A stretch of 17,354 nucleotides of DNA from Verrucomicrobia bacterium UBA7008 (GTDB lineage: Bacteria; Verrucomicrobiota; Kiritimatiellia; RFP12; UBA1067): the NCBI GenBank assembly GCA_002449695.1, contig DJXI01000030.1:5274-22627 (forward strand), read 5' to 3'. Below the pieces are notes generated by a model. It was given only the letters and a program-made list of their open reading frames with translations, did no database searches and was not told the DNA's origin. The first letter of the stretch is position 1, and every line of letters starts with the position of its first letter. Both the position numbers and the translations under genes were made by a program. Positions 16,401 to 17,354 of this stretch are shown here, piece after piece.

Positions 16401-16844
16401 GCCCGTCGCCGCGAGCGCGAACGCGGGCGAGCCCTTGCCGCGCGCCGTGCCCGAGCTCCAGATGATCGCGCCCTCCGTGTTGACGCCCTTCGCGACCGCG
16501 ACGATCGTCCATTCGTCGCCGAGCGTCACGTTGACGAGGGAGGGACGGAAGCCGTTCGCGCCGAGCTGGAGCGCGCCGTTCGCGCCGCCGCGCGCGGCGA
16601 CGTACACGGGGCCCTTCGCGCGGGACCCGGTCCTGTCGCGGTCGTCGAACGCACACGCGACGTCGCCCCACGACTCGAGGCTGCCGTCGAACCTGAGGCG
16701 CATCTTCGGCACCTGGCCGAGCTCGTCGAGTTTCGCGTTGTCGTCGTCCGGCAGACGCTCGCCGAACCCCTGCGCGCCGGCCGTCCGGCAGACGGCGGCG
16801 AGCGCGAGGCACGCGAGGACGAGCCAAGAGGAAATCTTCATCAT
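13449..16844 (-). CDS. Secreted multidomain rhamnogalacturonan-lyase-like enzyme (PL11) with LamG-like and beta-strand-repeat domains
   Basis: A 1131-residue exported enzyme. Residues 1-24 form a signal peptide (MMKISSWLVLACLALA core, likely cut after TAGA). Residues 50-258 look like a LamG/concanavalin-type carbohydrate-binding domain. Residues 340-450 contain an autotransporter-associated beta-strand repeat (GDGNLVKTGEGVLGL at 393-407). Residues 485-1131 match family PL11 lyases such as YesW/YesX, which cleave the rhamnogalacturonan I backbone of pectin by beta-elimination. PL11 marks are the Ca-binding loops GDLDGDGEYD (617-626) and ADFDGDGRAE (682-691), plus HNLRVGDVDFDGKDEIIYG and GMGHGDALH. 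An insertion rich in Ala, Arg and Glu interrupts the usual middle part. The start is ATG 16842-16844; the longer frame to 17084 is rejected because it buries the signal peptide and crosses the promoter. No Shine-Dalgarno sequence is seen. Substrate is inferred from the family. Confidence 0.9.
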   Translation of the reverse strand: MMKISSWLVLACLALAAVCRTAGAQGFGERLPDDDNAKLDELGQVPKMRLRFDGSLESWGDVACAFDDRDRTGSRAKGPVYVAARGGANGALQLGANGFRPSLVNVTLGDEWTIVAVAKGVNTEGAIIWSSGTARGKGSPAFALAATGRDGVKLVQWRGGASDGKLLAMKDVVHFDRQFHVYAVTKGSDGAVALWVDGRKAGDSSEFVADGLARTFTFGGFHGAGRGGGCVPADGVALDDWRVYDTALSEVQLLQIANGNAPWPEGLPMPKQKISAFVDTNSVLRLGYEIPEEILIGRDGERRLYAKGVLAQCGIGGEKRFELAAGGQFALGAGGFVFDSNYARARTNEVVFSGGALLSFEPTFVKSGAPIRLSGTSRLIVNRQLLVRASFEGDGNLVKTGEGVLGLQYPCDGATGRLTVASESTLVLGPAATWGGTIELAKGATLKCVSANVVGKIVKAPGARVIESQPGATNVGPDAFPQPTTGYRLRHMQKERMGRGVYAVRQTEKEVMIGWRYKSSDPTNIAFNVYANGRRLNGAPIADVTYYRTPWTGKATKYEVRAVLGAREAAFKVGGSWTLPANAPVGSFDIELTPPPDTVMPDGARIAHIPYDCSIGDLDGDGEYDLVVIWWPTNGGDNSSWHKTGDTWIEGVKLDGTNRSLWKINLGPNIRSGSHYVPVMVADFDGDGRAEVVCRTADGTVDGRGRVIGDAAVDWRKILPGAHILWAHNYVTAFDGATGAAIDSVPFKPDVLSDPARRAAAEARAREGTDRRGIADDERAVNREWSSRNPGNQAFRMLAAVGYLDGVHPSVIMCRGYYSRTCLCAYDLVDGKLKERWYFCSDEPRWWGYGGQGFHNLRVGDVDFDGKDEIIYGHMVVDHDGQGLYTTGMGHGDALHLIQSAPTVRGLQVWTCHENSPFGVSLFDAQSGRLHFWTHGPKDTGSCNAMDIDPDQPGVELFSGTHCGVYSASTGQRHADPKPKPTDHYYSMLRFGIWWRGDLTRSAYSGGSVIKGYSVKGRSITYAEELDVRPEGAPPNVHSNHSTKGCPCLIADLFGDWREEILLTRRDNRAIRAYLSPHDTPYRFHTFLEDPIYRLSVLTQNNGYNVPTDPGFYFGPELKGHKIWFRGTYLE

Positions 16845-16850
16845 GGTGAC

Positions 16851-16859
16851 AGTATACCA
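16851..16859 (-). promoter_or_regulatory. Extended -10 promoter of the PL11 gene, predicted leaderless
   Basis: The minus strand reads TGGTATACT, preceded by GAATT. Only six bases separate the -10 box from ATG 16842-16844, so transcription should begin at or within a base or two of the start codon. The -35 match is poor. Confidence 0.6.
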
Positions 16860-16928
16860 AATTCGCCGCCGCCCTGCACTACCCCATCGGGCGGGGCCGC
16901 GCGACACGCGCGCGTGACCGGGAGCGCC

Positions 16929-16957
16929 GTCAATCGATCGCTGATCGGCGGCTGATC
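16929..16957 (-). promoter_or_regulatory. Heptamer direct repeats at 11-base spacing upstream of the PL11 promoter
   Basis: GATCAGC occurs at 16951-16957 and 16940-16946 on the minus strand, and a weaker GATTGAC at 16929-16935, each 11 bases apart. Such helical-turn spacing is typical of binding sites for OmpR/PhoB-type regulators. The third copy matches only four of seven bases, and the block lies about 85-113 bases upstream of the expected start, so this is tentative. Confidence 0.25.
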
Positions 16958-16971
16958 CGAACATCCCGCCT

Positions 16972-17352
16972 TCACACGGCAAAGTCGAATTCCTGCGCAA
17001 CAGGCTGCCGCGGCTGCCGATCGACGACTTTTTCAAGCAGACAGTCAACGACACGGTCGATTTTCTCCCTGTCCAATTCCTCATAAAGCCTGGTCAAAGC
17101 ACCCACATCGGATGCGTCAAGGCTGCTCCAGGCCGGAATATGAACATGACGCAGATTCTGCGCCTGATACCGGATGCTGCCGCCTCGCATCTGAACCGAC
17201 ACCCGCCGGATCTGATCCGTCACGAACGAGCTTCGCATCAACACGCAGAGCGCACGCATGTCCCATGTTTTGGAAATGATCCAATGGCCGCCTCCAGAAG
17301 TAAACGCGCTTTTGTCGTTCGTTTACCCTCCGTAAAGATTGGCTATTGTTGA
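16972..17352 (-). pseudogene. 3' end of an Eco57I-type adenine DNA methyltransferase-like gene, interrupted
   Basis: The frame ending at TGA 16972-16974 encodes a segment typical of the C-terminus of Eco57I/type IIG-like N6-adenine methyltransferases: GGGHWIISKT, then MRSSFVTDQIRR, then MRGGSIRYQAQNLRHVHIP. These are the blocks where such enzymes finish their target-recognition domain. The same frame has a TAA at 17323-17325, with open codons above it to the window edge, so the gene is either broken by this stop or shifts frame here. Only about 116 codons follow the TAA, far too few for the catalytic domain. GC content is lower than in the neighbouring PL11 gene (30 of 60 bases at 17281-17340). 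An intact gene further right with a sequencing error at the TAA is the main alternative. Confidence 0.55.
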
Positions 17353-17354
17353 TG

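Noticed and set aside
13425..16955. Long plus-strand open frame of 1176 codons opposite the PL11 gene
   Set aside because: It is rich in Arg, Ala, Val and Asp with no recognisable domain, and mirrors a clear PL11 gene on the other strand; GC-rich codons leave few stops in the antisense frame. The same applies to plus-strand frames at 6407-9004 and 10639-13344.
16845..17084. N-terminal extension of the PL11 protein by 80 residues
   Set aside because: It would place the signal peptide inside the protein, cross the -10 element and overlap the methyltransferase remnant.
1..17354. tRNA or rRNA genes and insertion sequences
   Set aside because: No cloverleaf-like or rRNA stretch and no transposase or terminal inverted repeats were seen in the gaps; the longest gap is only 144 bases.

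Overview
The window is a GC-rich bacterial chromosome segment in which every gene I can support lies on the minus strand. It carries housekeeping genes (valS, a purine phosphoribosyltransferase, an M50 protease, an RsmC-type methyltransferase, gltX, purF, recJ, ilvE), a large secreted rhamnogalacturonan-lyase-like enzyme and restriction-modification (R-M) genes. The lyase joins a LamG-like domain, an autotransporter-type beta-strand repeat and a PL11 catalytic domain. That architecture, the GC content and the gene content suggest a polysaccharide-degrading member of the Verrucomicrobiota/Kiritimatiellota group, probably gut-associated. This placement is inference from gene content, not from a marker-gene tree.

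Layout, in transcription order (high to low coordinates). 16972-17352: broken 3' end of a DNA methyltransferase-like gene. 13449-16844: the secreted PL11 enzyme with its own promoter. 10600-13338: ilvE-recJ operon. 10507-10599: short tandem and inverted repeats after recJ. 3629-10455: one continuous array starting at the purF promoter: purF, gltX, a C5-cytosine DNA methyltransferase, an NgoMIV-type restriction endonuclease, a 108-residue unknown and a 441-residue unknown. Every junction in this array overlaps or has a gap of only 1-6 bases. 1861-3568: RsmC-like methyltransferase and M50 protease. 1-1818: phosphoribosyltransferase and valS, the latter running off the left edge.

Promoters share one form. 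All five visible transcription units are preceded by TG-N-TATA(C/A)T, an extended -10 element, with poor -35 matches. At the PL11 gene this element predicts a leaderless mRNA, and at the RsmC-like gene a leader of only about 11 nt. No such element is seen upstream of the R-M genes, so they are probably read from the purF promoter.

The most interesting part is 3629-7654. It is a complete R-M pair with predicted GCCGGC specificity, fitted without its own obvious promoter into a purF-gltX operon, and followed by two coupled genes of unknown function. The methyltransferase has an unexplained N-terminal extension of about 170-195 residues. The core of the island is visibly less GC-rich than the flanks.
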